A stretch of 64,000 bases of DNA from Jannaschia sp. M317 (GTDB taxonomy: Bacteria > Pseudomonadota > Alphaproteobacteria > Rhodobacterales > Rhodobacteraceae). Where the stretch lies: assembly GCF_025141175.1 (NCBI RefSeq), contig NZ_CP081155.1:2571001-2635000 (forward strand). The letters are read 5' to 3'. The notes below the pieces were generated by a model. That model had not been told where the DNA came from. It was given only the letters and a program-made list of their open reading frames with translations, and did not search any database. This document shows positions 56,015 through 64,000 of the stretch, one piece after another (the stretch's first letter is position 1; the number at the start of each line of letters is the position of its first letter). The position numbers and the translations under genes are program-made.

Positions 56015-57231
56015 GCGGCCATCGCACGGTGCCGATTGACCGGTTCGGTCAGGCGCGACGGACTGGGCGCGCGTCCGGCAAAACGTTCGCCCAGGGTCTG
56101 CGGACCCGCCGTAATGCGAAAATAGTCGTAGTCGCCCGGCCGATCAAAGGCACAGAGATACTGGAAATGCAGCCGAAAATACCGCCGCTTCAACTCCGCC
56201 CAGCGTTCGGGCGACAGCGTCTTGGTAAAGGCCGCCGAAATCACGAGAGGCCAGCGTTGCTGCGCAGGGGCCACTCCGGTCACGGCCACCGGATCGCACA
56301 GCGCAAAGGCGCATCCGTCACCGGGCGCCGTGACATCCACCCAAGGGATCAGGGCCTGGCCGCCCATCACATGAAGGTCGGCGCGCAACCGATTGGCATC
56401 CGGCAGAAAACTGACCATTGGCACGACATGCCCCAGGCTGAGAAAGGCACACTTTCCTTCGGGCACGCGCCCTGCCCGGATCAGGTCGGCCAGCACCGAA
56501 ACCGCCAGATGCGCGCCCGAGGAATGGCCCACGACAAGCACCTCATCCACGTCAGAGGCCAGTGCCGCCGCGATCACCTCCCCAAAGGCTGCCATGCGCG
56601 CCTCCAGCTCGGGCGGGTTGGCGCCGTTCCAGCGGGCGGAAAAGGCGTAGTCATGCATCAGGTAGTAGGCGAACACCTTGGAATCCTGACCTTTGAACCA
56701 AGCGAGAACCGCCCAGGTCACGCCCCCGCCCAGGATCAGACCCACAACCCAGCCGGTCACCAAAAGGTCCACCCCCATCGGCAAGGCGCGAACCCCCGTC
56801 GCGGCCAAGGTGCCGGCCCCCCATCCCAGACCCAGGGCCACGGCAAGTTGCACCAACAGGAACACGATCGGATAGAGCGCCGCGATCACCGGTCCCTTGC
56901 GAAGCCGCATCAACCGGAACAAGGCACCCGACCCGATATAGGCCCAGGCAGTGCGCGCCAGCTGCCGATAGGTGGCTGGGATCGACCGGGACATGGATGT
57001 GGCGACAATGTCCGACCAGACCAGAACCTCGACCTCGGTTTCGACCTCGGCCCCCTCCATCTTGCTGTCCACGATCCAGGAATAGGGCCCCGCCCCCTTG
57101 CGTTGAGACAGCGAATAGCCAGACACCTCGGCCTGCGCGGCGCCTTCCTTGCGGTACAGCTCGCGGTAGCGACGGGGATGGAACGGGTCATAGCCCGGAA
57201 TATAGAGCACGCGCCGGCGGGTGACGGGCAT
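56011..57231 (-). CDS. Membrane protein with an alpha/beta-hydrolase-like domain
   Basis: The 406-residue protein is not recognised as a named family. The N-terminal region (VTRRRVLYIPGYDPFHPRRYRELYRKE) looks like the first strand of a hydrolase with an oxyanion loop. Two or three membrane segments lie in about residues 105-165. A nucleophile elbow VVGHSSGAHLAVSVLADLI follows, and later VDVTAPGDGCAFALCDPVA. A serine hydrolase with a membrane insertion is inferred. It is co-transcribed with the P450 gene, suggesting lipid or hydrophobic substrates. AGAGG precedes the ATG at 57231. Confidence 0.6.
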   Translation of the reverse strand: MPVTRRRVLYIPGYDPFHPRRYRELYRKEGAAQAEVSGYSLSQRKGAGPYSWIVDSKMEGAEVETEVEVLVWSDIVATSMSRSIPATYRQLARTAWAYIGSGALFRLMRLRKGPVIAALYPIVFLLVQLAVALGLGWGAGTLAATGVRALPMGVDLLVTGWVVGLILGGGVTWAVLAWFKGQDSKVFAYYLMHDYAFSARWNGANPPELEARMAAFGEVIAAALASDVDEVLVVGHSSGAHLAVSVLADLIRAGRVPEGKCAFLSLGHVVPMVSFLPDANRLRADLHVMGGQALIPWVDVTAPGDGCAFALCDPVAVTGVAPAQQRWPLVISAAFTKTLSPERWAELKRRYFRLHFQYLCAFDRPGDYDYFRITAGPQTLGERFAGRAPSPSRLTEPVNRHRAMAA

Positions 57232-57301
57232 CGGGGAACCTCTGACTTGCACCTCTGCCCGGCATGATGCCAGAAGCATCGGGCGAAAATAAGGACCCGC
57301 C

Positions 57302-57517
57302 ATGCACACCGATCTGGACGTCGATGCCCTTGGCCTGTTGTGCCCCCTGCCCGTCCTGCGGCTCCGGAAACGGATGGCCGACCTGCCGTCCGGCGCGCGG
57401 GTCCGCCTGCTGGCCGACGACCCTGCCGCGCTGATCGATGTTCCGCATTTTTGCGCCGAGGCCGGTCACACCTTCGAGGGCAACGACGGCCACACCTACC
57501 TTATCCGCAAGGGCTGA
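57302..57517 (+). CDS. tusA: TusA-family sulfur carrier protein
   Basis: The 71-residue protein has the CPxP motif LGLLCPLPVLRLRKRM with the sulfur-carrying Cys14, and ends AEAGHTFEGNDGHTYLIRKG. TusA relays persulfide sulfur to tRNA thiolation or cofactor pathways. A role in another sulfur pathway is possible. It is divergent from the membrane-hydrolase gene. Confidence 0.85.
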   Translation: MHTDLDVDALGLLCPLPVLRLRKRMADLPSGARVRLLADDPAALIDVPHFCAEAGHTFEGNDGHTYLIRKG

Positions 57518-57583
57518 CGCAGTCTTTAGTGGTCGGGGATGCGCCCTCCGATCCGGGTGCCCCGGACCGGAGGACGCGGCCTG

Positions 57584-60500
57584 TCACTCCGCGGCTTGCG
57601 ACACCGATGGGCCGCCCGCCCGGATCACGGCCAACAGCTCTTCGCGCCGCTTGGCTGCCGTGCGCTCGTTGGCTTCCTTCACCGGGCCAAAGCCACGGAT
57701 CGACATGGGCAGGGCCGCCAGGGCCGTGACCGCGTCGCGCGTTCCTTCGGACAGCAGAGGCAGAACCTCGGCCATGTCGGCCTCGTATTGCGCGATCAGG
57801 GCGCGTTCCATGCGCCGCTCGGCGGTCCGGCCGAACGGGTCCAGAACCGTGCCGCGCAGAACCTTGCCCCGCGCCAGCCAAGGATAGAGCCGTTCAATCC
57901 AGGCCCCAAAGGCCCGTTTCGCGGGGCGCCCATCCGGGCCCTGCTTTGACAGCATCGGAGGGGCCAGATGATAGGTCAGCTTCAGGTCGCCGTCAAAGGT
58001 GGCTCGGGCCTTGGCACGGGTGTCACGCAGCAGGCGGGCCACCTCGTATTCATCCTTGTAGGTCAACAGCTTGTGATACCCTCTGGCCACCGCATCGCGC
58101 ACCGCAGGATCGGTAATTCCGTCCAGCATCCGGGTGTAGCGTTTGGCATAACGGGCGGACTGATACGCCGTCAGGTGGGTCAGACGCGCCGCTTCGCGCG
58201 CCTCGGGCGTGGCGGGCAGTTGGACGACCGTGTCCTGCAGCATCGCCGCAGCTTCGGCCCCGTGAACCACGGCCCAGCGGCCCAGGTCAAAGGCGCGCTG
58301 GTTCTTTTCGACGGCAGCCCCGTTCAATTCCACCGCGCGCAAGATGGCGTCGCGTGACAGCGGGATCAGACCCTTTTGCCAAGCGGCCCCCATGATCATC
58401 ATGTTGGAAAAGATCGTATCGCCCAACAGCTTTTCAGCCAGTATCGACGCGTCGAAGATCGTCAGCCCATCCCGCAGCCGCGCCTCCAGCGACAGGCGCA
58501 GACGGTCGGCGGGCAGCTTGAAATCGGCGTTTCGAGTGAATTCGCCGGTCACGATCTCATGGCCGTTGACCACCGCGCCGGTGCGCCCGGTCGTGGTCAG
58601 GGCCAGGGTCTTGGCCCCTGCGCTGACCACCAAATCACCCCCGATCAACGCATCCGCCTCGCCCAGGGCCACGCGGATTGCGCTGATATCCGATGGCTTT
58701 TCGGCCAGGCGGCAGTGCAGCGCCACCGCGCCGCCCTTTTGCGCCAGACCGGCCATTTCCATCAGGCCCGCGCCCTTGCCGTCCAGATGGGCGGCCATGG
58801 CCATAACCGCGCCGATGGTGACCACGCCGGTGCCGCCGACGCCGGTGATGACCGTGTTCCAGGTCCCGTCGATCACAGGCAGCACCGGGTCCGGCAGGTC
58901 GGGCAGGTCAACGTCTGCCGTCGCGGCCTTTTTCAGCTTGGCCCCCTCGACGGACACGAATGACGGGCAGAACCCTTTGACGCAGCTGAAATCCTTGTTG
59001 CAGCTGGATTGGTCGATGGCACGTTTGGTGCCGAACGCCGTTTCGACCGGGACAAGCGACACGCAATTCGACTGCACCCCGCAATCGCCGCAGCCTTCGC
59101 AGACGTCGGTGTTGATAAAGATGCGGCGGTCGGGGTCGGGGAACTGGCCGCGCTTGCGGCGACGGCGTTTCTCGGCGGCGCAGGTCTGGATGTAGAGGAT
59201 GGCGCTGACGCCCTCGACGGTCTGCATATGCGCCTGGACCTGAGGCATCTCTTCGCGTTCGTACCAGTTCAGGCCGGTGGGGAATTTGGACTTATCGACG
59301 TCCTCCTTCTCGTCGTAGACGACGGCGATTTCACGCACGCCCATGGCCTGCAACTCGCGCGCGATCTGTTCGGGGGCCAGATCGCCCTCATTGTGCTGAC
59401 CGCCGGTCATGGCGACGGCGTCGTTGTACAGGATCTTGTAGGTGATCGTGGTTCCCGCGGCCAAGGCCGCGCGAATGGCCAGAATGCCGGAATGGTTGTA
59501 GGTCCCCTCACCCAGGTTCTGGAACACATGCTTGCGGGTGGAAAACAGCGACTCTCCCACCCAGTTCACGCCTTCGGCGCCCATGTGGGTATAGCCCTCG
59601 GTCGAACGGTCCATCCACAGCGCCATCACGTGACAGCCGATCCCCGCCCCCGCCCGCGCGCCGTCGGGCACCTTGGTAGAGGTGTTGTGCGGGCAGCCGG
59701 AGCAGAACCAGGGCGTGCGGGCCGCCACCTCAGGCGCGCTGTCGGCGCGGCGCGCCTCTTGCACGCGGGCCAGCCCGGCCTCGATCCGGTCCGTGCCGCG
59801 ACCTTCTTCCTTGAGGATCTCGCCCAGCTTGGCTGCGATATCGGTCGGGTCCAGCGCATAGGCCTGCGGGAACAGGATCGGGCCGCCCGATTGCTTGCGA
59901 TAGCCATAGACGCGCCGCCCGCGGCGGTCGTCGAAGATGGCTTCCTTGACCTGAACCTCGATCAGCTTGCGCTTTTCCTCGACGCAGACGATCAGATCCA
60001 GCCCTTCGGCCCAATCGTGCAGGCCTTTCATATCCATGGGCCAGGTCTGTCCCACCTTGTAGGTGGTGATGCCCAGCCGGTCGCATTCCGCCTCGTCCAG
60101 ACCCAGCAGGCCCATGGCGTGCACCAGGTCCAGCCAGTTCTTGCCATGGCTGACAAAGCCGATCTTGGCCCCCGGTTTGCCGTGCACCCGGCGGTCCATC
60201 TTGTTGGCGTGGCTAAAGGCCTCGGCGGCCCAGCGTTTGTGACCCAGCAACCGGTGTTCCTGCGGGATCCAGTGGTCGTTGAGGCGGATGTTCAGGCCGT
60301 CCTCGGGCAGGTCGAAATCGGGCGTGACGAAAGACATGCGATCCGGGCGTCCGTTCACGACAGAGGTGACCTCGACCGTGTCCTTCATCGTCTTCAACCC
60401 GACCCAAACGCCCGCATACCGCGACAGCGCCCAGCCATAGAGGCCGAAATCCAGGATTTCCTGCACACCTGCGGGCGACAGCACCGGCATATGCACATCG

Positions 60501-60988
60501 ACCAGCGCCCAGTCAGATTGGTGGCAGACGGTCGATGATTCGCCCGTGTGGTCGTCGCCCATGGCCATCAGAACACCACCATGGCGCGACGTGCCCGCCA
60601 TATTGGCATGGCGCATCACGTCGCCGGACCGGTCGACGCCCGGCCCCTTGCCATACCAAAGGCCGAAAACCCCGTCGAATTTCCCCTCGCCGCGCAGCTC
60701 CGCCTGCTGCGTGCCCCACATGGACGTCGCGGCCAGATCCTCGTTCAGGCCGGGACGGAACGTGATGTCGTTGGGTTCCAACACCTTGCGGGCCTTGCCC
60801 ATCATCAGGTCGACATTGCCCAGCGGGGAACCGCGATACCCGGACACGAACCCGGCGGTATTCAGCCCGGCCTGCCGGTCCCGCTCCTTCTGCATCAGCA
60901 TCAGGCGCACAAGCGCCTGCGTGCCGTTCATCAGAACGTGTTCCTTATCAAGGTCGTACCGGTCGGATAGCGAAACGTCATGGCGCAT
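57584..60988 (-). CDS. Indolepyruvate:ferredoxin oxidoreductase (fused large and small subunits)
   Basis: The 1134-residue enzyme decarboxylates indolepyruvate and related aryl pyruvates to acyl-CoA. It has an N-terminal pyruvate-binding region (NGTQALVRLMLMQKERDRQAGLNTAGFVSGYRGSPLG), a thiamine diphosphate domain (GIGCHVMALWMDRSTEGYTHMGAEG), a ferredoxin-type cluster site (CEGCGDCGVQSNC) and a C-terminal gamma domain (ITGVGGTGVVTIGAVMAMA). In archaea these are two genes. A GGAGGA precedes the ATG at 60988. A LysR gene is divergent. Confidence 0.92.
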   Translation of the reverse strand: MRHDVSLSDRYDLDKEHVLMNGTQALVRLMLMQKERDRQAGLNTAGFVSGYRGSPLGNVDLMMGKARKVLEPNDITFRPGLNEDLAATSMWGTQQAELRGEGKFDGVFGLWYGKGPGVDRSGDVMRHANMAGTSRHGGVLMAMGDDHTGESSTVCHQSDWALVDVHMPVLSPAGVQEILDFGLYGWALSRYAGVWVGLKTMKDTVEVTSVVNGRPDRMSFVTPDFDLPEDGLNIRLNDHWIPQEHRLLGHKRWAAEAFSHANKMDRRVHGKPGAKIGFVSHGKNWLDLVHAMGLLGLDEAECDRLGITTYKVGQTWPMDMKGLHDWAEGLDLIVCVEEKRKLIEVQVKEAIFDDRRGRRVYGYRKQSGGPILFPQAYALDPTDIAAKLGEILKEEGRGTDRIEAGLARVQEARRADSAPEVAARTPWFCSGCPHNTSTKVPDGARAGAGIGCHVMALWMDRSTEGYTHMGAEGVNWVGESLFSTRKHVFQNLGEGTYNHSGILAIRAALAAGTTITYKILYNDAVAMTGGQHNEGDLAPEQIARELQAMGVREIAVVYDEKEDVDKSKFPTGLNWYEREEMPQVQAHMQTVEGVSAILYIQTCAAEKRRRRKRGQFPDPDRRIFINTDVCEGCGDCGVQSNCVSLVPVETAFGTKRAIDQSSCNKDFSCVKGFCPSFVSVEGAKLKKAATADVDLPDLPDPVLPVIDGTWNTVITGVGGTGVVTIGAVMAMAAHLDGKGAGLMEMAGLAQKGGAVALHCRLAEKPSDISAIRVALGEADALIGGDLVVSAGAKTLALTTTGRTGAVVNGHEIVTGEFTRNADFKLPADRLRLSLEARLRDGLTIFDASILAEKLLGDTIFSNMMIMGAAWQKGLIPLSRDAILRAVELNGAAVEKNQRAFDLGRWAVVHGAEAAAMLQDTVVQLPATPEAREAARLTHLTAYQSARYAKRYTRMLDGITDPAVRDAVARGYHKLLTYKDEYEVARLLRDTRAKARATFDGDLKLTYHLAPPMLSKQGPDGRPAKRAFGAWIERLYPWLARGKVLRGTVLDPFGRTAERRMERALIAQYEADMAEVLPLLSEGTRDAVTALAALPMSIRGFGPVKEANERTAAKRREELLAVIRAGGPSVSQAAE

Positions 60989-61116
60989 GGATGGATCCTC
61001 CTGCACGGGTATATAGGTCACAATTGCTGACCTATAAAGCGATTTCTTGCTCGCCTTCACTGTAACTTCACGTATGGGATGTGCGAAGGGAGGACCCTTC
61101 GACAGCTGGATTTGTG

Positions 61117-62019
61117 ATGGACTGGGACAAGCTAAGAATTTTTCACGCGGTTGCCGACGCGGGGTCCCTGACCCACGCGGGTGATGTGCTGCACCTGTCG
61201 CAATCGGCCGTCAGCCGCCAGATCCGCGCGTTGGAGGAGAGCCTGGACACCACCTTGTTCCACCGGCACGCGCGCGGACTGATCCTGACCGAACAGGGCG
61301 AATTGCTGTTCGATGCGACCCAAAGCATGACCAAACGGCTGGACGCCGCCGCTGCGCGCATTCGCGACACCGAAGAAGAGGTGTTCGGCAATCTGCGTGT
61401 GACCACCACGATCGGCTTCGGGTCCATCTGGCTGGCCCCGCGCCTGCCGAAGCTTTATGCGAAATATCCCGACCTCAGCATCGACCTGATGTTGGAGGAA
61501 CGCGTGCTGGATCTGCCCATGCGCGAGGCGGACGTCGCGATCCGCATGAAAGAGCCGTCGCAGGCCGACCTGGTCCGCAAGCGGTTGATGGATATCCGCA
61601 TGCAACTGTTCGCGACACCCGCCTACCTGAAGGAGAACGGCACCCCGCAGTCCCTGCACGACCTGTCCCGGCATCGGCTGATCTGTCAGAATGTCGGCTC
61701 TACCCAGGTCAGCGCAGGGGCCACGTTGATCCGGGAGCTGATGTCCTACGAAATCGGACGGACGCTGACGGTGAACAACTATTTCGGCGTGTTGCAATCG
61801 GTGCTCAGCGATCTGGGGATCGGTGTCCTGCCGGACTACCTGCAACAGGATTTTCCAAACCTTATCCGCGTGTTGCCCACAGTTGAATCGAACGAAGTCC
61901 CGGTCTTCCTGGCCTTCCCGGAGGAGTTGCGCGGGTCGCGCCGGATCGAAGCTTTCCGCGATTTTGTCGTCGAAGAGGTGGTCGCCTACCGCAAGGCTCG
62001 ACAAGGAAACGCTACGTAA
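61117..62019 (+). CDS. LysR family transcriptional regulator
   Basis: The 300-residue protein has the LysR helix-turn-helix (MDWDKLRIFHAVADAGSLTHAGDVLHLSQSAVSRQIRALE) and a substrate-binding domain (VFGNLRVTTTIGFGSIWLAPRLPKLYAKYPD). It is divergent from the indolepyruvate oxidoreductase gene, which it probably controls. Start is uncertain: GTG 61081, GTG 61114 and ATG 61117 are in frame; 61117 gives the normal N terminus, but the GGGAGG upstream is too far. Confidence 0.88.
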   Translation: MDWDKLRIFHAVADAGSLTHAGDVLHLSQSAVSRQIRALEESLDTTLFHRHARGLILTEQGELLFDATQSMTKRLDAAAARIRDTEEEVFGNLRVTTTIGFGSIWLAPRLPKLYAKYPDLSIDLMLEERVLDLPMREADVAIRMKEPSQADLVRKRLMDIRMQLFATPAYLKENGTPQSLHDLSRHRLICQNVGSTQVSAGATLIRELMSYEIGRTLTVNNYFGVLQSVLSDLGIGVLPDYLQQDFPNLIRVLPTVESNEVPVFLAFPEELRGSRRIEAFRDFVVEEVVAYRKARQGNAT

Positions 62020-62089
62020 GCCATGCGCTGAACGCATAGCGGCATTGCACCTGTCAGTTCAGATTCTGCCTTGCCCGATGGCAGGGTGA

Positions 62090-62177
62090 CGCTTAATTCA
62101 GCAGGTGAAGGACGGCGCGACGCGCCCCTTCACCTCCCTGTTGGACTTGGCCGAGCTTCGTGCTCGGCCTTTTTTTT
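62090..62177 (+). ncRNA. Probable suhB/MmgR-type small RNA
   Basis: Downstream of the LysR gene are two strong stem-loops. The first (GGTGAAGG 62104-62111 with CCTTCACC 62127-62134, continued by GGCGC/GCGCC) ends in CACCTCCCTG, an anti-Shine-Dalgarno-like stretch. The second (GGCCGAGC 62149-62156 with GCTCGGCC 62162-62169) is a Rho-independent terminator with eight T residues. The order hairpin, CCTCCCTGTTGGACTTGGCCGAG, terminator matches my recollection of the alphaproteobacterial suhB/MmgR (alpha-r8) RNA. No promoter was identified, so the 5' end is approximate. Confidence 0.65.
62149..62177 (+). terminator. Intrinsic terminator of the small RNA
   Basis: An eight-base perfect stem with a TTCGT loop is followed by TTTTTTTT. 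It is the 3' end of the candidate small RNA and may also stop transcripts from the LysR gene. sufE ends three bases beyond on the opposite strand. Confidence 0.93.
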
Positions 62178-62179
62178 GC

Positions 62180-62605
62180 CTAGCCCACTGCGGACGCGGC
62201 AACCTGGCGAATCCGTTCCACCATGGCACGCAGACCGTTGGACCGTTGCGAAGACAGGTGTTCGTTCAGACCCAGCCGCCCCATTTCCGCGATTGCATCG
62301 ACTTCGCCCACGGCCTTGACCGTCAGCCCGCCATACAGGTCGTGCAGGACGGCGATCAGGCCGCGGACGATCATCGCGTCGGACTCTCCGTCGAAATCGA
62401 ACGTCGCGTCTGGTCCCTGCCCGTCGATCCGGGGATGCAGCCAGACCTGGCTGGCGCAGCCGTCGACCTTGGTGGCGGCCACCTTCAGGGCGTCAGGCAA
62501 CGGCGGGAACGCCTTGCCCATGTCGATCACATGCCGATAGCGGTCTTCCCAGTCGTCGAGAAACTCGAAAGTCTCCACCAGATCTTCGAACCGGTCCTGT
62601 GCCAT
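62180..62605 (-). CDS. sufE: SufE-family sulfur acceptor protein
   Basis: The 141-residue protein matches SufE: FEDLVETFEFLDDWEDRYRHVIDMGKAFPPLP at the N terminus and the conserved active-site cysteine in KVDGCASQVWL. It accepts persulfide from the cysteine desulfurase SufS for iron-sulfur cluster assembly. Length is typical. The ATG at 62605 starts the family sequence; the longer upstream frame is a shadow of the lipoprotein gene. No suf cluster is adjacent. Confidence 0.92.
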   Translation of the reverse strand: MAQDRFEDLVETFEFLDDWEDRYRHVIDMGKAFPPLPDALKVAATKVDGCASQVWLHPRIDGQGPDATFDFDGESDAMIVRGLIAVLHDLYGGLTVKAVGEVDAIAEMGRLGLNEHLSSQRSNGLRAMVERIRQVAASAVG

Positions 62606-62719
62606 GCGCGCCCTTTCCTTGTCATGCAGCAGGTAGGACGCCCACACCGGAACGTCCAGCCGCTTCCCAAAGGGGACGCGATGGGCTAGCCCGAACAGGC
62701 AGAATTCGAGGGGGCTTCG

Positions 62720-63169
62720 ATGGGCTTGGGAACGAAGATCGCGCTGGGCGCACTGGTGCTGACGATTGCGGGCTGCGGGCTTGGCCAATCGCGTCTGAAC
62801 CCGCTGACCTGGTTTGGTCGCGACAGCTCCGAGGCCATCGATGCGGCCCGCGCCACCCCGCGGGAACCGGTGATCGATCAGGTTCTGTCCCTGACCGTCG
62901 ACCCGACGCCGGGCGGGGCCATCGTGTCGACCGTCGGCCTGCCACCGACCCAAGGCTTCTGGGAGGCGGAGTTGGTGCAGGTCCCGACCGACGACGCCAC
63001 CACGTTGTTGTTCGATTTCCGCATCCTGCCCCCGCTGCAGCCGCGCCGCACAGGCACGCAGCCCTCGCGCGAGGTGCTGGCCGGCACGATCCTGTCGAAC
63101 CAGGATCTGGCCGGCATCCGCACCATCGCCGTGCAAGGTGCACAGAACCGGCGTAGCGTCCGCCGCTGA
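62720..63169 (+). CDS. Putative lipoprotein
   Basis: The 149-residue protein has a lipoprotein signal peptide with lipobox LTIAGC (cysteine at residue 19). Then comes a low-complexity start (GQSRLNPLTWFG) and a domain of about 90 residues (VIDQVLSLTVDPTPGGAIVSTVGLPPTQGFWEAELV). No family was recognised. It would be anchored to a membrane, facing the periplasm. It stands alone, divergent from sufE. Confidence 0.7.
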   Translation: MGLGTKIALGALVLTIAGCGLGQSRLNPLTWFGRDSSEAIDAARATPREPVIDQVLSLTVDPTPGGAIVSTVGLPPTQGFWEAELVQVPTDDATTLLFDFRILPPLQPRRTGTQPSREVLAGTILSNQDLAGIRTIAVQGAQNRRSVRR

Positions 63170-63198
63170 TCAAGGCGGCGACGCTTCTGCCCAGGGCG

Positions 63199-64000
63199 CT
63201 ACAGACGTCCGTTCGCCAGCGCCGTGCCCTGCGCCAGGGCCTCCAGCTTGGCATAGGCAATATCCGGGTCCACGGCCCCGAACCCCGCAAAGGTGCCAAA
63301 GCCGCAATCGCTGCTGGCGATGACCCGATCACCGCCGACGATGTTCGCAAACCGGCCCAGGCGTTCGGCCACCACCTCAGGGTGTTCCACGAAGTTCGAG
63401 GTGGAATCGATCACGCCGGGCACCAGGACCTTGTCGTCCGGGATCTCCGCGGCGCGGTCGCGGAACACCTGCCATTCATGGGCATGACGCGGATTCGAGG
63501 TTTCGAACAGCAACTGCGAGGCATTGACCCCCAGAAAGGTCGAAAAGACCGTATCCATGTCGATGTCGCAGATATGCGGCCCCTCGTAGTTCCCCCAACA
63601 GATGTGAACGCGCACCCGTGTCGGGTCGATCCCGTCCAGCGCCGCGTTCAATGCCTCTACGTGCGCAGCTGCGATCTTGAGAAACTCTGCATCCGTCAAA
63701 TCAGCGAACAGCATGTGCCGCGACAGCGCCAGATCCGGGCAATCCAACTGCAGATACAGACCCGCATCGACAATCGTCCGGTACTCCTCGCGCATCGCAT
63801 CGGACAGCGCCGCCAGATAGGCGTCCCGCGTCGGGTAGAAATCGTTTTGCAAGAACAGCGAAATGACCCCGGGCGAGGCTGCATTCATGAACCCTTCGGA
63901 CGCACCATGGGTGGCCATAGCCTCCTTGAGGTTCGCGATATCGGTCAACAGCTCGCCTTGGCCCTTGGACCGCACCTCGCCGGTGCACATCGGGCGGGCA
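63199..64000 (-). CDS. MetE-like (cobalamin-independent methionine synthase II family) protein, 3' part
   Basis: The visible 267 codons are the C-terminal part; the gene continues past the right edge, since the frame stays open through ARPMCTG. The barrel carries zinc-type ligands in HICWGNYEGPH and the late cysteine in SSDCGFGTFAG, as in the MetE catalytic domain. Stand-alone proteins of this family (about 370 residues) are widespread in Rhodobacterales and their methyl donor is often unknown. Methionine synthesis is possible but not certain. Confidence 0.78.
   Translation of the reverse strand, partial: ARPMCTGEVRSKGQGELLTDIANLKEAMATHGASEGFMNAASPGVISLFLQNDFYPTRDAYLAALSDAMREEYRTIVDAGLYLQLDCPDLALSRHMLFADLTDAEFLKIAAAHVEALNAALDGIDPTRVRVHICWGNYEGPHICDIDMDTVFSTFLGVNASQLLFETSNPRHAHEWQVFRDRAAEIPDDKVLVPGVIDSTSNFVEHPEVVAERLGRFANIVGGDRVIASSDCGFGTFAGFGAVDPDIAYAKLEALAQGTALANGRL

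Overview
The window reads as chromosomal DNA of an aerobic, probably marine alphaproteobacterium of the Rhodobacteraceae (Roseobacter-like). Evidence for this: high GC, dense gene packing with ATGA and TGATG overlaps, an FnrL regulator divergent from hemN, a complete ccoNOQP-ccoGHIS block, a class II (B12-dependent) ribonucleotide reductase, an L21 protein with an Ala/Lys-rich C-terminal extension, a fused indolepyruvate:ferredoxin oxidoreductase, and many ABC, TTT, LysE and TSUP transporters. No insertion sequence, prophage, CRISPR array or rRNA operon was seen.

Layout. 1-3588: the 5' part of a NirB/rubredoxin-reductase-like flavoprotein, then a choline ABC transporter (choX-choW-choV). 3573-10919: a complete phosphate regulon on the minus strand (phoR, pstS, pstC, pstA, pstB, phoU, phoB) with a three-repeat Pho box before pstS. 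11009-19028: housekeeping genes (Cys/Met PLP enzyme, proA, proB, obgE, a GNAT protein, a LysE exporter, rpmA, rplU with a structured leader, a secreted DUF2059-like protein), then tRNA-Ser(CGA). 19323-27737: a LacI-controlled catabolic island made of two divergent operons. One encodes an ABC ATPase, a SnoaL-like protein, a HisD/HpsN-like dehydrogenase and the LacI regulator. The other encodes a binding protein, two permeases and a double SnoaL-like protein. Two similar operators lie between them. Its substrate is unknown and it is the best candidate here for an undescribed pathway.

27734-38282: the microaerobic block. hemN and fnrL share an FNR box, a tautomerase-like gene follows, then ccoNOQP and ccoGHIS, each preceded by its own FNR box. 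The very short ccoS (48 codons) is included. 38279-45846: a second LacI-controlled catabolic island with a TTT transporter (tctC/B/A type), a TSUP permease, an alpha/beta hydrolase, an L-threonate dehydrogenase-like enzyme and an OtnI-like isomerase. The kinase and aldolase expected for the known tetronate pathway are absent. 45918-50089: nrdJ with candidate NrdR boxes and a DnaA-box match upstream. 50090-64000: ybaK, tRNA-Pro(UGG), a DUF192 protein, a double cold-shock protein, pdxH, fabI, a LysE exporter, gpt, a cytochrome P450, an unusual membrane hydrolase, tusA, the indolepyruvate oxidoreductase with a divergent LysR gene, a probable suhB/MmgR-type small RNA, sufE, a lipoprotein and the start of a MetE-like gene running off the end.

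Together the genes describe a heterotroph that takes up choline and other small polar organics, senses phosphate and oxygen, and uses a high-affinity oxidase at low oxygen. All calls come from reading the sequence; no database search was run.
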